Source of the DNA: Paracoccaceae bacterium
GTDB lineage: Bacteria > Pseudomonadota > Alphaproteobacteria > Rhodobacterales > Rhodobacteraceae
NCBI GenBank assembly: GCA_030066905.1
Contig: JASJAR010000007.1
Location: 115,515 to 179,514, forward strand
Direction: 5' to 3'
Length of the DNA stretch: 64,000 bases
In this document: piece after piece, positions 38,070 to 46,869 of the stretch
Position numbering within the stretch: position 1 is the stretch's first letter
How the letters are laid out: every line of letters begins with the position of its first letter
Made by a program: the position numbers and the translations under genes
The notes under the pieces: generated by a model
What the model was told of the DNA's origin: nothing
The model's database searches: none
What the model saw: only the letters and a program-made list of their open reading frames with translations

Positions 38070-38405
38070 ATGACCGACACCGACCGCGCGGTCCGTAAAC
38101 GCCTCGAGGCGCGTCTTGCCGCGCTTGACGAAACCGGCGCGCTCGGTGCCGACGACCGCGCCATCGTCGCGCTCGACCAGCAATCGGTCGGCCGCCTCAG
38201 CCGCGTGGACGCGCTCCGGCGTCAGGCCATGGCCGCGGCCAACGACCGGCGGCGCGCGGCCGAACGCAGCCGCCTCATCGTCGCACTGGGCCGGCTCGAC
38301 GATGGGGAGTACGGGGTCTGTCAGGATTGCGGCGAAGAGATTGCGCCCGCCCGGCTCGAACTCGACCCGGCCGCCGCTCTCTGCGTCTCCTGCGCGCGCG
38401 GCTGA
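38070..38405 (+). CDS. TraR/DksA-family zinc-finger protein
   Basis: A 111-residue short DksA/TraR-family protein. The C-terminal four-cysteine finger is CQDCGEEI...CVSC. The N-terminal part is a helical hairpin (DRAVRKRLEARLAALDETGA, then ALRRQAMAAANDRRRAAER). Members bind the RNA polymerase secondary channel or act as zinc-finger adaptors. The 3' 85 nt overlap, on the opposite strand, the small gene at 38321-38680. Confidence 0.88.
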   Translation: MTDTDRAVRKRLEARLAALDETGALGADDRAIVALDQQSVGRLSRVDALRRQAMAAANDRRRAAERSRLIVALGRLDDGEYGVCQDCGEEIAPARLELDPAAALCVSCARG

Positions 38406-38680
38406 GCCCGCCGCGCCAGCGCATCTGCCACGAGCGCCAGACAGCGGCAATAGTCGGGGTCGGTCGGCCCGAAATCCGGCACCGCGCCCCGTCGGAGGGC
38501 CGCCGTCATGAGGCTGCCGTCGCCCCAGATGGGGTGCATCCCGCGCCCGGCAACCCCCCGGGCGTCGGCGGCATCGGCCTCGGCGAAAAGCCGCAACAGG
38601 CACCAGCGCCGCAGATGCACCGGCCGCAGGCGTAACACCCGCGCCGCAGCTATCAGATCGCCGTGCCCGGGCGGCCGCAT
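38321..38680 (-). CDS. Small conserved protein at the GTA cluster end (DUF7742-like)
   Basis: A protein of up to 119 residues that starts MRPPGHGDLIAAARVLRLRP. It contains HPIWGDGSLMTAALRRGAVP and DPDYCRCLALVADALARR. Similar small proteins occur next to GTA clusters in Rhodobacteraceae and are listed, as I recall, as DUF7742. Function is unknown. The ATG overlaps the stop of the DUF2793 gene by one base (TGATG). The last 25-30 codons lie antisense to the DksA-like gene and are not clearly conserved, so the effective protein may be about 90 residues. Confidence 0.72.
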   Translation of the reverse strand: MRPPGHGDLIAAARVLRLRPVHLRRWCLLRLFAEADAADARGVAGRGMHPIWGDGSLMTAALRRGAVPDFGPTDPDYCRCLALVADALARRAQPRAQETQRAAAGSSSSRAGAISSPQS

Positions 38681-39393
38681 CAGGTTGCGGACGGCAGCGA
38701 GAACTCCGCCAGATGCGCCACCAGCCGCACCGACCCGCCCGAAAAGCTGCCCCCTTCGGCCGTCAGAACCAGCGGGGTATCGGCATAATAGGCCACCGGC
38801 GCCGAGGTCACGCCCCTGAGCCACGATCCCGTCGCGACGCCAATCCCCGTCCCGTAACGGTCGGGCGCCCCGGCTACGCCGAGCTGAAACCCCGTCGCTC
38901 CCCCGGTGATGTCGGCGGTCACGATCCCGGTGATCGCGAGAACGAGACTGCCGGAAGGCAGAACCGCGGTCGTCGTCGAGCTTGCACCGGCCGCCACCGA
39001 ATGGTCGATCTCGACGCTGCGGAAGACCGTCCCTGCGCCCGAGGGCGACGCCGCGACCCCCACCGGCGCCCAGTCGCTCCCGGTCCAGACCGCGAGATGC
39101 CCCGCATCGGCGATGTAGCCCCGCCAGCCCGGCCCCGGGTCCACGAAGACCCAGCCGCCGCCCTGATAGAGCGCCAACCGCCCCTCCTGCCCGGCCCAGG
39201 CGTTGACGGCGCCCGACGGCACGAAATGCACCGTCCCCTCCGGCGGGCTCGCCGGCGGCGTGACCTCGCTTACCGATGCGAGCACCAGTTGCGTCATCCC
39301 GTCGAGCCGCGTCAGCGCCTCGTTCACGGTGACATGCTTTTGCGCCTGGGATGGCGCGACGAGGGGAAGCGCGAGGCGCGCGGTTTCAGTCAT
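38680..39393 (-). CDS. DUF2793 domain-containing protein (GTA-associated)
   Basis: A 237-residue protein beginning ARLALPLVAPSQAQKHVTVN, the hallmark of DUF2793, with further family blocks EGTVHFVPSGAVNAWAGQEG and GWVFVDPGPGWRGY. The C-terminal half is Ser/Thr/Gly-rich beta structure resembling tail-fibre or adhesin tips. It overlaps g15 by 8 nt and is last-but-one in the GTA transcript, so it may be a virion-associated fibre or accessory protein. That role is inferred from position and composition. Confidence 0.87.
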   Translation of the reverse strand: MTETARLALPLVAPSQAQKHVTVNEALTRLDGMTQLVLASVSEVTPPASPPEGTVHFVPSGAVNAWAGQEGRLALYQGGGWVFVDPGPGWRGYIADAGHLAVWTGSDWAPVGVAASPSGAGTVFRSVEIDHSVAAGASSTTTAVLPSGSLVLAITGIVTADITGGATGFQLGVAGAPDRYGTGIGVATGSWLRGVTSAPVAYYADTPLVLTAEGGSFSGGSVRLVAHLAEFSLPSAT

Positions 39394-42300
39394 TTACGAG
39401 TATCCTTCTGAACGGTCCGGGGCCGAAACGGTCCGACACCTGGGCAACTTGCATCTCGAAGGCCGCCGGCACGGTATCGTCGGCTTTCATCGCGGCGCTG
39501 TAATCGAAGAGCGGAGCGGCAACCGTGGCCTCGCGCCGAATGGCGCCGTCGACGAGGATGCGGACGAGATAGAGTTCCGACGCCTCCCCGAGCGGCACAT
39601 CGAGCCCCGCCCAGCCGTCCCCGTCGATCCGCGTCCGCCGGATCCAGGTCAGACGGTGCCCCCCGGCCCCGTCGCCCGCCGCACGCAGATGTACCGGCGC
39701 ATAGGGGCGCAGGCCGATGCCTCCGAAGGCACGCGTCATCTCGACATACGAGGCATCGGACACCGCGCGCCGCGCCGGCCCGACCCGCCAGACCTGGGCG
39801 AGGCCTCTCAGCGAAGACGGGAGCGACACCTGGCGGAGCCCCTGCCCGAGCAAGACCACCATCGACCCCAGCGGCCACGCCGTCTCGGCGAGATGATCGG
39901 TCCCGGCCTGGCCCCTCAGCCGCATCGAAAGGTCCCATAGATCGGGCGCGACGGGCGTGGCTTCGGCGAACTGGAACACCTCCCAATCGTCCGACCCGGG
40001 GGCCGCGATCGCCGCCCGGTTGGCGCCGGCAAAGAGCGCCTCGCCGGACACCGAGGCCAGCGACGCGCGCCGGAACCGCACCCTGAGCGGCGATCCCCGG
40101 TCGAACAGGCCCGCAACCGCCGGGTCGAGCACGCTTTCGCTCGTTCCGACCACTGCGGGCAGGTCAAGGCGTGTGTCGAGCGCAAAATCGCTCCCCGATG
40201 CCGACCGGTAGACCGCGACCTCCTCTGGCCAGGGGTCTGCGGCGGCTGCCACATGGGGCGCGTGGGGCACTTCGTCCCCGGTGATGAGCGGCAGATCGAG
40301 AAACAGCGGCTCCACCGGAAGGGCCGGCACAAAGACCCGCGGAGCGGTGTCGGGGTCCGCCGCATCGACCGGCACATAGCTGCCCGGCTCCACGCGGCTT
40401 GCCTCGATCTTCTGGTATTCGGCCTGCTCCACCCGGTCGATCCGCCAGTTCCGGCCAACCCCGTCGGTCTCGATCTCGATGACGTCCCCCGCCCCGAGCC
40501 CCAGAAGCGACGGCGGCAGCGACAGCTCGACCCGGTCCCGCGCGATCCGCGCCTCGGCCAGCCATCGCTCGACCGTCTGCTGGGCCTCCGAGCCGGTGAG
40601 CACCAGCGCCATCTCCGTCTCGGAAATCCCCGTCGTCGCCTCATCGGGAAAGATCGCCTCGGCGGCGCGCGCTTCGTAATCCCCGTCGGCCTCGACAAAC
40701 GTGAAACGCACCCGCCCGCTCACCTCCGCCTCCGGTGCGCGGACGTGGGTGAGCGTCGGTGCGTCATCCTCGCCCGCCACCATCCGGTACTCGTCGATGC
40801 GCTCGGCCGCCCGTCCGTTTCGGGTTTCGAAGACGAGCGTCCCGTTGCGCTCCACCGCGTCGAACCCATAGGCGAGCATCAAAGGCTGCAGCGCAGACCT
40901 CGCGGTCTCGCCGTTAGAAAGGGTGAAGCCCTTCAGGGCGCCGTAAACCCCCGAGGTCTCGACCTCCATCACGCCCGACCGCGCGCAGATATCCTCAACC
41001 ACCGCCGCCAGCGCGCGCGCGCCGATCCGCCCATTCAGCCAATGACCCCGCCCGTAATTCTCTCCATCCGCCCAAAGCGCGCGGTTGCCAGGGAAAAACG
41101 GATAGGGCCGCGTATCCCACGCCCAGACAAACGTCCGGCTCTGGTCCACCATCGGTCCGTCGTAGAGCGGCGAATGCGGGTTCGTTGCAGGATCGCTCCA
41201 AAAATCGAAGACCGCCCGCAGAAACTGCATCTGAATGAGGTCGTCACGCGCGCCGCTGGAGTATTTCGGCAACCCGGATTCGGACGATTTCGGGTCGAGA
41301 AACCTGTTCGGCTGGTTCGTTCCCTTGTCGATGGCCGCGCACCCGATCTCGGTGAACCAGATCGGCTTCGATCGCGGCACCCACGCCGTCGCCGCCTCCG
41401 CCCGCACGCCGCCCGGCCGATTGTGGTGCGGGTTCGACCACCAGGCCCGCAGGTCCTTGTAGCTAAACACCCAGTCCTCGCCATAGGCCCCGTCCGTGAT
41501 CGGCGATCTGAGCTGGATCGCCTCGGCTTCGGGAGCGTGGTAATACCAGTCGTACCCCTCGCCGCCGGCGATGTTCGCCTTCAGGTAGTCGAGATTGTAG
41601 ATCGCCCCCCAGCCGGCATCGGCATGGGCATCGCCGTCCCGCCAGTCGGAGACCGGCATGTAATTGTCGATCCCGACGAAATCGATCTCCGGGTCGGCCC
41701 AGAGCGGGTCGAGATTGAAGAACACATCGCCAGACCCGTCCTGCGGGTGATAGCCGAAATATTCCGACCAGTCGGCTGCATAACCGATCTTGACGTCGGG
41801 CCCCAGAATGCCGCGCACGTCCGCCGCAAGCTGGCGCAGCGCCTCGACCGCCGGGAAGTCGGTCTCCGACGACCGGATCCGCGTGAGCCCGGGCATCTCC
41901 GAACCGATGCAGAAGGCCTCCACACCGCCGGCGAGCGCGCAGAGATGGGCGTAATGGAGGATGAACCGCCGGTAGGAAAATTCCTCGGGCCCGGTATAGC
42001 TCACCCCCGCCGCGCCGGGCTGAAAGTCTCCCGGCGCGGCGGTCCCGAAGAACGCAGCGGCCTCACCCGCAGCCGCTGCGCTCCGGTCGGGCGAGCCTGC
42101 GATCCCCGCAGCCAGCGACGTTGTGATCCGCCCCCGCCATGGCAACGCAGGCTGCCCCGGCATCCCGCTGTGGGGATCGGTGAGCGTGTTGCCCTCCATC
42201 TGCTCCATCAGAATGAACGGATAGAACATCACCGCCTGACCCCGGTCGCGCATCGCGGCGATCGCCTCGATCACCGAGGCATCCGCCGGGGTGCCGCCAT

Positions 42301-43297
42301 ACACCGGGCGGCCGTCGAGTTCGGGCACGATCCCGGCCGCCCCCCGGGCGATGCCCGAGACCGACCAGGGCATCCCGACCCCGTCCCGCGCGGTCTGTTC
42401 GACCTTGGGCCGGATCCGGCAGGCGGCCGCATTGAGGTCGTCACCGAACCAGCTGACCACCAGCGACACCGCCCCGCAGTTCGGCGCCTCTTCGGTGAGG
42501 GCCGTGAGCGAAGTCTCGAAATCGGTCGCACCGCTCGGGGAGTTCACGTTGGCCGATGTATTGGCACCCGGCCCGTTGTTGAAATGCACCGGCGTCGTCG
42601 CCAGCGCGTACTCCCCGGTCCCCGGCACCATCGCGACGGCCCGCACGCCGGTGCCCAGATCGGAGCCGGGGTCGGTGGCGGACGCCCCGCGGACCACCTC
42701 GAACGTAAGCTGCGGGACCCTGTTGCCGAACGGTTCGAGCTGGAAGTCTTCGAGCACGACATAGGCCGTCCCCCGATAGGCCGGCACCCGCCCGGCCCCC
42801 TCCACGGCCTCCATCTTCGGGTCGGGCATCTGATCCTCGGTGCCCCGGTAGACGCGCATCCCGATCTCGTCGAGCGCAAGTTCCTTGCCATCGGCCCAGA
42901 CCCGGCCGACCCGCGTGATCTCGCCTTCGCAGAGTGCGAGCGCGAGCGACACCGAATAGGAGTAGCTCGTGGTCTTCGGGCTCGGCGACCCCTTGCCGCC
43001 CCCCGTGGTGGTCTTCTCCTCGCGAAACCTCGAGGCCCAGATCACCTGGCCCGGCACCCGGTAACGGCCCCAGACCTCCGGCACCGGCGCACCCTCGCTG
43101 GCCCCGTTGAGCCGGAACCGGTCCACTTTGCCGGTCTCCACCGCCCGCGCACCGGTTCCCAGAAGGCTCTGGTCGATGACCCGGCCCACCGTCGCCCCGA
43201 CCGCCTTGCCGATTGCGGCCCCCGAAAGGCCCAAGACACTGCCGCCGAAGGAGCCGCCCAGCGATGCGCCGGCTGCCGATAAAACGATCGTCGCCAT
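39386..43297 (-). CDS. GTA g15: baseplate megatron / central tail fibre with TIM-barrel domain
   Basis: The largest GTA protein, 1303 residues, corresponding to RcGTA g15. A Gly/Ala-rich N-terminus (IVLSAAGASLGGSFGGSVLG) and hub-like segment precede the GTA TIM-barrel-like domain at about 420-760 (FCIGSEMPGLTRIRSSETDF, then FVGIDNYMPVSDWRDGDAHA and PIWFTEIGCAAIDKGTNQPN). A phage tail-type module follows, and the C-terminal part forms the cell-facing region. In the RcGTA particle this protein joins hub and host contact. The glycosidase-like barrel may act on surface polysaccharide. The start overlaps the g14 stop by one base. Confidence 0.95.
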   Translation of the reverse strand: MATIVLSAAGASLGGSFGGSVLGLSGAAIGKAVGATVGRVIDQSLLGTGARAVETGKVDRFRLNGASEGAPVPEVWGRYRVPGQVIWASRFREEKTTTGGGKGSPSPKTTSYSYSVSLALALCEGEITRVGRVWADGKELALDEIGMRVYRGTEDQMPDPKMEAVEGAGRVPAYRGTAYVVLEDFQLEPFGNRVPQLTFEVVRGASATDPGSDLGTGVRAVAMVPGTGEYALATTPVHFNNGPGANTSANVNSPSGATDFETSLTALTEEAPNCGAVSLVVSWFGDDLNAAACRIRPKVEQTARDGVGMPWSVSGIARGAAGIVPELDGRPVYGGTPADASVIEAIAAMRDRGQAVMFYPFILMEQMEGNTLTDPHSGMPGQPALPWRGRITTSLAAGIAGSPDRSAAAAGEAAAFFGTAAPGDFQPGAAGVSYTGPEEFSYRRFILHYAHLCALAGGVEAFCIGSEMPGLTRIRSSETDFPAVEALRQLAADVRGILGPDVKIGYAADWSEYFGYHPQDGSGDVFFNLDPLWADPEIDFVGIDNYMPVSDWRDGDAHADAGWGAIYNLDYLKANIAGGEGYDWYYHAPEAEAIQLRSPITDGAYGEDWVFSYKDLRAWWSNPHHNRPGGVRAEAATAWVPRSKPIWFTEIGCAAIDKGTNQPNRFLDPKSSESGLPKYSSGARDDLIQMQFLRAVFDFWSDPATNPHSPLYDGPMVDQSRTFVWAWDTRPYPFFPGNRALWADGENYGRGHWLNGRIGARALAAVVEDICARSGVMEVETSGVYGALKGFTLSNGETARSALQPLMLAYGFDAVERNGTLVFETRNGRAAERIDEYRMVAGEDDAPTLTHVRAPEAEVSGRVRFTFVEADGDYEARAAEAIFPDEATTGISETEMALVLTGSEAQQTVERWLAEARIARDRVELSLPPSLLGLGAGDVIEIETDGVGRNWRIDRVEQAEYQKIEASRVEPGSYVPVDAADPDTAPRVFVPALPVEPLFLDLPLITGDEVPHAPHVAAAADPWPEEVAVYRSASGSDFALDTRLDLPAVVGTSESVLDPAVAGLFDRGSPLRVRFRRASLASVSGEALFAGANRAAIAAPGSDDWEVFQFAEATPVAPDLWDLSMRLRGQAGTDHLAETAWPLGSMVVLLGQGLRQVSLPSSLRGLAQVWRVGPARRAVSDASYVEMTRAFGGIGLRPYAPVHLRAAGDGAGGHRLTWIRRTRIDGDGWAGLDVPLGEASELYLVRILVDGAIRREATVAAPLFDYSAAMKADDTVPAAFEMQVAQVSDRFGPGPFRRILVND

Positions 43298-43737
43298 CAG
43301 AACCTCTCGAAGGGAAACTCGAACACCGCCGCGATCCGTCGCCGCCAGGGGTCCGAAAGCGGGCTCTCGACGACCCCGTGCCCGGTATAGGCATGAACGA
43401 AGCGCGGCGCCGGGTCGGTCAGGATGCCCAGATGTTTCGCGATCCCGCGCGCGCGCATCCGGAACAGGAGCACATCGCCGGGCTCCGGCGGGCCGGATTT
43501 CGCGGTGAGGTGCCGCAAGCCGGCGGCCAGGAGCACCTCCTCGCCGCCGGTCTCACCCCAATCAGGAGAGTAGGGCGGCGGCAACTCGGGCTCCGGGCCG
43601 AGTACCTCGCGCCAGACCCCGCGGATCAGGCCGAGGCAATCGGCTCCCGCTCCCCGCGCGGAGGCCTGATGGCGGTAGGGCGTCCCGACCCAGCCCTTCG
43701 CGGCGTTCACGACCGCCAGGCGCGCATCGATGCTCAT
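43297..43737 (-). CDS. GTA g14: NlpC/P60-type cell-wall peptidase
   Basis: A 146-residue NlpC/P60 cysteine peptidase carried by the tail to cut peptidoglycan during DNA entry. The catalytic Cys is in ARGAGADCLGLIRGVW near residue 40 and the His in GIAKHLGILTD near 105. ATG 43737 was chosen because it overlaps the g13 stop (ATGA) and family sequence starts there (MSIDARLAVVNAAKGWVGTP). A longer frame upstream is antisense-free but non-family. It corresponds to RcGTA g14. Confidence 0.94.
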   Translation of the reverse strand: MSIDARLAVVNAAKGWVGTPYRHQASARGAGADCLGLIRGVWREVLGPEPELPPPYSPDWGETGGEEVLLAAGLRHLTAKSGPPEPGDVLLFRMRARGIAKHLGILTDPAPRFVHAYTGHGVVESPLSDPWRRRIAAVFEFPFERF

Positions 43738-44618
43738 GACAACGACCCGCCGTCGTTCCTGTCCGCCGAGGCGGGATAGGCCATCAGCCAATCCTCCCCC
43801 GGAATGCTCGGAAAGCCCCGGAAATTCATGAAGTTGTCGAACTTCGCCCGGCAGGTCTCGGCCCGCTTGTCGCATCCCGCTTCAAGGCGGACGCGGTCGC
43901 CCGGCGAAACCGGCAAACCGATCCGCTCCCAAAGCTCGATTCGCCGCTCCGCCCCGCTCGTCCGGTCCGACTTGACGAGACCGACAAGCCCCGCCGCCGC
44001 CCCGTCGACCACCTCGAACCGACCCCGGTCGAACCAGCGGTCCGCAAACTCGGCCCCGCCGGCGATCCTGAACGAGGTGCCGTCTTCTGCGTCGAGCACA
44101 GACGCAATTGCGTGGAAGCCCAGGGCCTCGACATCGAACCCGCAATCCGCTGAACCCAGCACGGTGGAGCAGCGGGACTGGTAGACCCGCCCCACCGGCT
44201 CGTTGAGCGCCTCGGTGAGCCCCCGGAGTTCGGCCACGAAGGCCCCGCCGCCGCTCGACACTTCGCCGATGGCCCCGCGAAACTGGACGACCCGCTCCTC
44301 TGGCGTTTCCCAGTTCACCAGCCAGGCCGTCACCCCCGCCCCGTCGTACCGCCCCGCTGCAAGATCTGCCCCGGTCACCGCGGCAGACGACAGCGCACCC
44401 ACCGCCTCGGTGTTGTTGACCGACAACCCGCTCGTCTGTTCCAGCGCCGAGGCGGTCAGCCCCGTGCCGGCCCGGAAGTCGAACCCCTCGAAAGCAAGAT
44501 CGGTGTCATGGTCGGTGAAGCCCAGCCGCACCCCGTCCTTCCGGGTCAGCCCCCAGCACCGGCAAAGCGTGGTCGCCCCACTCCGGAGATGGGCCTCGAG
44601 CGCGTCAGACAGCGCCAT
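43734..44618 (-). CDS. GTA g13: DUF2163 hub protein
   Basis: A 294-residue DUF2163-family protein equal to RcGTA g13, a baseplate hub component. Family sequences are CRCWGLTRKDGVRLGFTDHD near the start, SALEQTSGLSVNNTEAVGAL, and the C-terminal CDKRAETCRAKFDNFMNFRG with paired cysteines. The cysteines C149-C158 region (SRCSTVLGSADCGFDVEA) and the C-terminal pair could bind an iron-sulphur cluster, as described for the RcGTA hub. One-base overlap with g12. Confidence 0.94.
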   Translation of the reverse strand: MALSDALEAHLRSGATTLCRCWGLTRKDGVRLGFTDHDTDLAFEGFDFRAGTGLTASALEQTSGLSVNNTEAVGALSSAAVTGADLAAGRYDGAGVTAWLVNWETPEERVVQFRGAIGEVSSGGGAFVAELRGLTEALNEPVGRVYQSRCSTVLGSADCGFDVEALGFHAIASVLDAEDGTSFRIAGGAEFADRWFDRGRFEVVDGAAAGLVGLVKSDRTSGAERRIELWERIGLPVSPGDRVRLEAGCDKRAETCRAKFDNFMNFRGFPSIPGEDWLMAYPASADRNDGGSLS

Positions 44619-45250
44619 CAGACCCGCACCTCCAGCACCGGCACGCTCGGGACGTCGCCGGCCCGGAAGCTCGCCACGCTCGTCTGGATCGTGTCTGTGT
44701 CGAACCGCACCGGCACGTCGAACTCGAACCCCGCGGTCACCTGCACCCCCTGATCGGGGGCCGTGTCGAAGGCGATGAGCCCGGTGGTCGTATCGACCTC
44801 GTAATGGATGGTCTCGGTCTGCCGATCCCCCTGAATCCCCACCGAAATCGTGCCCAGAACCGGCTTCGCGACCGGGCGCACGTAATCCGCACTCCCCGAC
44901 CGGTAGGTCTTCACGATCTGGAAGACCCGCGTCGCACCGTCCCCGATCCCGATCACCTGGTCCTCGAAATCGGTCTCCACGCTCGAAGGGGCCGATTTGT
45001 AATCTGCCCAGTCCTTCCAGCGGAAGCCATGAAGCCGACCCCGCCGCGCCTCGAAGAACGCGATGAGCGTCTCGATATCGTCGAGCGACCGCATGCCAAG
45101 CCCCGCATCGTAGCGCCGCCTGGAATGGGCCCAGGGCGTGTTGCGCTCCTCATAGCCGTTGGCCAGCGTGACGACCTCGGTCCGCCGTTCCGGCCCGCCG
45201 ACAGAGCCGAAACTCAGATTGGCTGGAAACCGCACTTCGTGGAAACTCAT
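44618..45250 (-). CDS. GTA g12: DUF2460 distal tail protein
   Basis: A 210-residue DUF2460 protein corresponding to RcGTA g12, the distal tail ring linking tube and hub. Typical stretches are FHEVRFPANLSFGSVGGPER, NTPWAHSRRRYDAGLGMRSL, FFEARRGRLHGFRWKDWADY and the C-terminal PVRFDTDTIQTSV. ATG 45250 follows GAGGAGGGG. It begins 10 nt after g11. Confidence 0.95.
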   Translation of the reverse strand: MSFHEVRFPANLSFGSVGGPERRTEVVTLANGYEERNTPWAHSRRRYDAGLGMRSLDDIETLIAFFEARRGRLHGFRWKDWADYKSAPSSVETDFEDQVIGIGDGATRVFQIVKTYRSGSADYVRPVAKPVLGTISVGIQGDRQTETIHYEVDTTTGLIAFDTAPDQGVQVTAGFEFDVPVRFDTDTIQTSVASFRAGDVPSVPVLEVRV

Positions 45251-45260
45251 CGGCCCCTCC

Positions 45261-45932
45261 TCACTGGTTTCGCTCGCTGCGCGACAGCGCACGGCTCAAT
45301 TGCGCGGCAAGCTGGTTCTCAGACCGCTTGAACCCCTCCACATCCGGCGTGGAGACGTTCATCACGACGTTCACCGGCCGCCCGCCGCCCTCTGCCCGCA
45401 CCCCGAGCCTGCCGTCAGCGCCCCGGGTCAGCGGCATGATCGCCTCTGGTCCCGCCTCGCCCATGAGCCCGGTTCCGCCGCGCATCGGGAAGGCGGTGGG
45501 GCCGCTGACGATCCCGCCATTCGCAAACGGCACCACCCGGCCCTGGGTGAAGGCGCCGCCCTTCGCGAAGAGATCGAGACCCGAAAAGAGCCCCCCCACA
45601 CCGTCCGCCACCAGGCCGCCGAGCTGGTCGGTCACCGGCGTGATGGCGGCGGCATAGGCCGCATCGACCATGCTCTGGCCGAGATCGCGCAGCGCGTCGG
45701 TCAGCGAATTGCCGTCGAAGATCAGCCCGTCGAACGCCTTTCTGAGCCCGGTCGAGAGGCTCCGCGCGAGCAGATCGACATCCGCGCCGGTCTCGGTGAC
45801 AGCGCTCTGCATCCGCCGCAACTCGGCGTCGAAGGCCGCGGCCATCTCGCCGGCCGACCCAAGTGTGGTTTCCAGCACCGCGATCTGGTCGTCGAACCCG
45901 TCGATTTCGTCGGTCTCGTCCATGCCCGTCAC
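45261..45932 (-). CDS. GTA g11: tail tape measure protein
   Basis: A 223-residue short tape-measure protein matching RcGTA g11. It sets the short tail length and may form the exit channel. An acidic N-terminus leads into a coiled region (LRRMQSAVTETGADVDLLARS), then a hydrophobic patch (SMVDAAYAAAITPVTDQLGG) and the conserved C-terminal FAKGGAFTQGRVVPFANGGI with MGEAGPEAIMPL, found in many tape-measure ends. ATGA overlap with g10.1. Confidence 0.92.
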   Translation of the reverse strand: MTGMDETDEIDGFDDQIAVLETTLGSAGEMAAAFDAELRRMQSAVTETGADVDLLARSLSTGLRKAFDGLIFDGNSLTDALRDLGQSMVDAAYAAAITPVTDQLGGLVADGVGGLFSGLDLFAKGGAFTQGRVVPFANGGIVSGPTAFPMRGGTGLMGEAGPEAIMPLTRGADGRLGVRAEGGGRPVNVVMNVSTPDVEGFKRSENQLAAQLSRALSRSERNQ

Positions 45933-46117
45933 TCCGTCTTGTCGGGAAAGGCGGCCTCAAGGGCGGCCAGCGCGTCCCGCGCCATCGGGCGCGCCGCGCC
46001 GTCGGTTCCCAGGATCAACATCAGTTCGGCCGGCGTGAGCGCCCAGAACTCCGCCGGCCTCAGCCCTGCCCCGCGCACCCCGGCCTGCAACAGCAAACCC
46101 CAGTCGAACCGGCTCAA
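45929..46117 (-). CDS. GTA g10.1: small tail assembly chaperone
   Basis: A 62-residue protein (MSRFDWGLLLQAGVRGAGLR, then PAEFWALTPAELMLIL) of the phage tail assembly chaperone type next to the tape-measure gene, matching g10.1 of RcGTA. It is flanked by 4-nt overlaps on both sides, which fix its start and stop. In tailed phages two chaperone products coat the tape measure. Here two separate genes, g10 and g10.1, fill that role. Confidence 0.88.
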   Translation of the reverse strand: MSRFDWGLLLQAGVRGAGLRPAEFWALTPAELMLILGTDGAARPMARDALAALEAAFPDKTE

Positions 46118-46437
46118 GTGGCGCCCGGCCGCGCGAAGCCGCGCACCAAAAGCGCCCCGGCCAGCCGTGCCGCTTCAAGCGGCCCGCCGGCGATCTCGAC
46201 GGCCAGAAGATCGCCGACACGGCCCGTCCAGCCGCCGCCGCGCAACCCGGCGACGATCAGCAACAACACGTCCCGGCTCGACACCTGTCCGCCTTCGAAC
46301 CGCGCGATGAGGTCGAGAAGGCTCGTCTCGCCTAGCTCCGCCTCAAGCTCGGCAAGCGCACCGAGGGTGAGCTTCATCGGGTGCGGCACGCCGTCGAGGA
46401 GGATCTCCACCTCCCCCGCCCAGGGGTTCGCCATCAA
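46114..46437 (-). CDS. GTA g10: gene transfer agent family tail chaperone
   Basis: A 107-residue GTA-specific protein equal to g10. Family sequence is WAGEVEILLDGVPHPMKLTL then GALAELEAELGETSLLDLIA. It is thought to act with g10.1 as a tape-measure chaperone. Starts at 46437 or 46434 (two Met codons); it overlaps g9 and g10.1 by 4 nt each. Confidence 0.9.
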   Translation of the reverse strand: MMANPWAGEVEILLDGVPHPMKLTLGALAELEAELGETSLLDLIARFEGGQVSSRDVLLLIVAGLRGGGWTGRVGDLLAVEIAGGPLEAARLAGALLVRGFARPGAT

Positions 46438-46847
46438 AGTGCGGTGAAGGCCAGCGAACCGGCCGAGGAGAGCGACAGTTCATAGGTCGCCTCGCCGTTA
46501 TGGCTGCCGGCATATTCGATGGCCGTGACCTGAAACGGACCCTCCACGATCCCGAAATCGGGGATGATCACCTGAAATTCCGGCGTCTCTCCGTCGAAGA
46601 AGATCTGCCGCGCCCGCTCGTCGGTGGCCTCGTCCTTGAAAATCCCCGAGCCCGAGATCGAGGCCGCCTTCACGCCCGCCCCGGCGAGCAATTCCCGCCA
46701 GCCGCCTTGGCTTTCGAGGCTCGTCACGTCGACGCTCTCGGCGTTGAAGCTGATCCGCGTCGCGCGCAGCCCCGCGACGGTCTCGAACTGACCGGCCCCG
46801 GTGAGGTCGATCTTTATCAGAAGGTCTTTGCCATTCTGCGCAGCCAT
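46434..46847 (-). CDS. GTA g9: major tail tube protein (TP901-1 type)
   Basis: A 137-residue major tail protein that stacks to form the tail tube. Family stretches are MAAQNGKDLLIKIDLTGAGQ, TRISFNAESVDVTSLESQGG and FEDEATDERARQIF-like FKDEATDERARQIFFDG. Corresponds to RcGTA g9. It starts 22 nt after g8 with its own SD area. Confidence 0.94.
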   Translation of the reverse strand: MAAQNGKDLLIKIDLTGAGQFETVAGLRATRISFNAESVDVTSLESQGGWRELLAGAGVKAASISGSGIFKDEATDERARQIFFDGETPEFQVIIPDFGIVEGPFQVTAIEYAGSHNGEATYELSLSSAGSLAFTAL

Positions 46848-46869
46848 GTCTGTCTACTCCGGTTAGCGG

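Noticed and set aside
40253..43282. Plus-strand open frame of 1009 codons inside g15
   Set aside because: Antisense to the GTA megatron gene. The translation is Arg/Pro-rich with no domain, as expected from codon bias.
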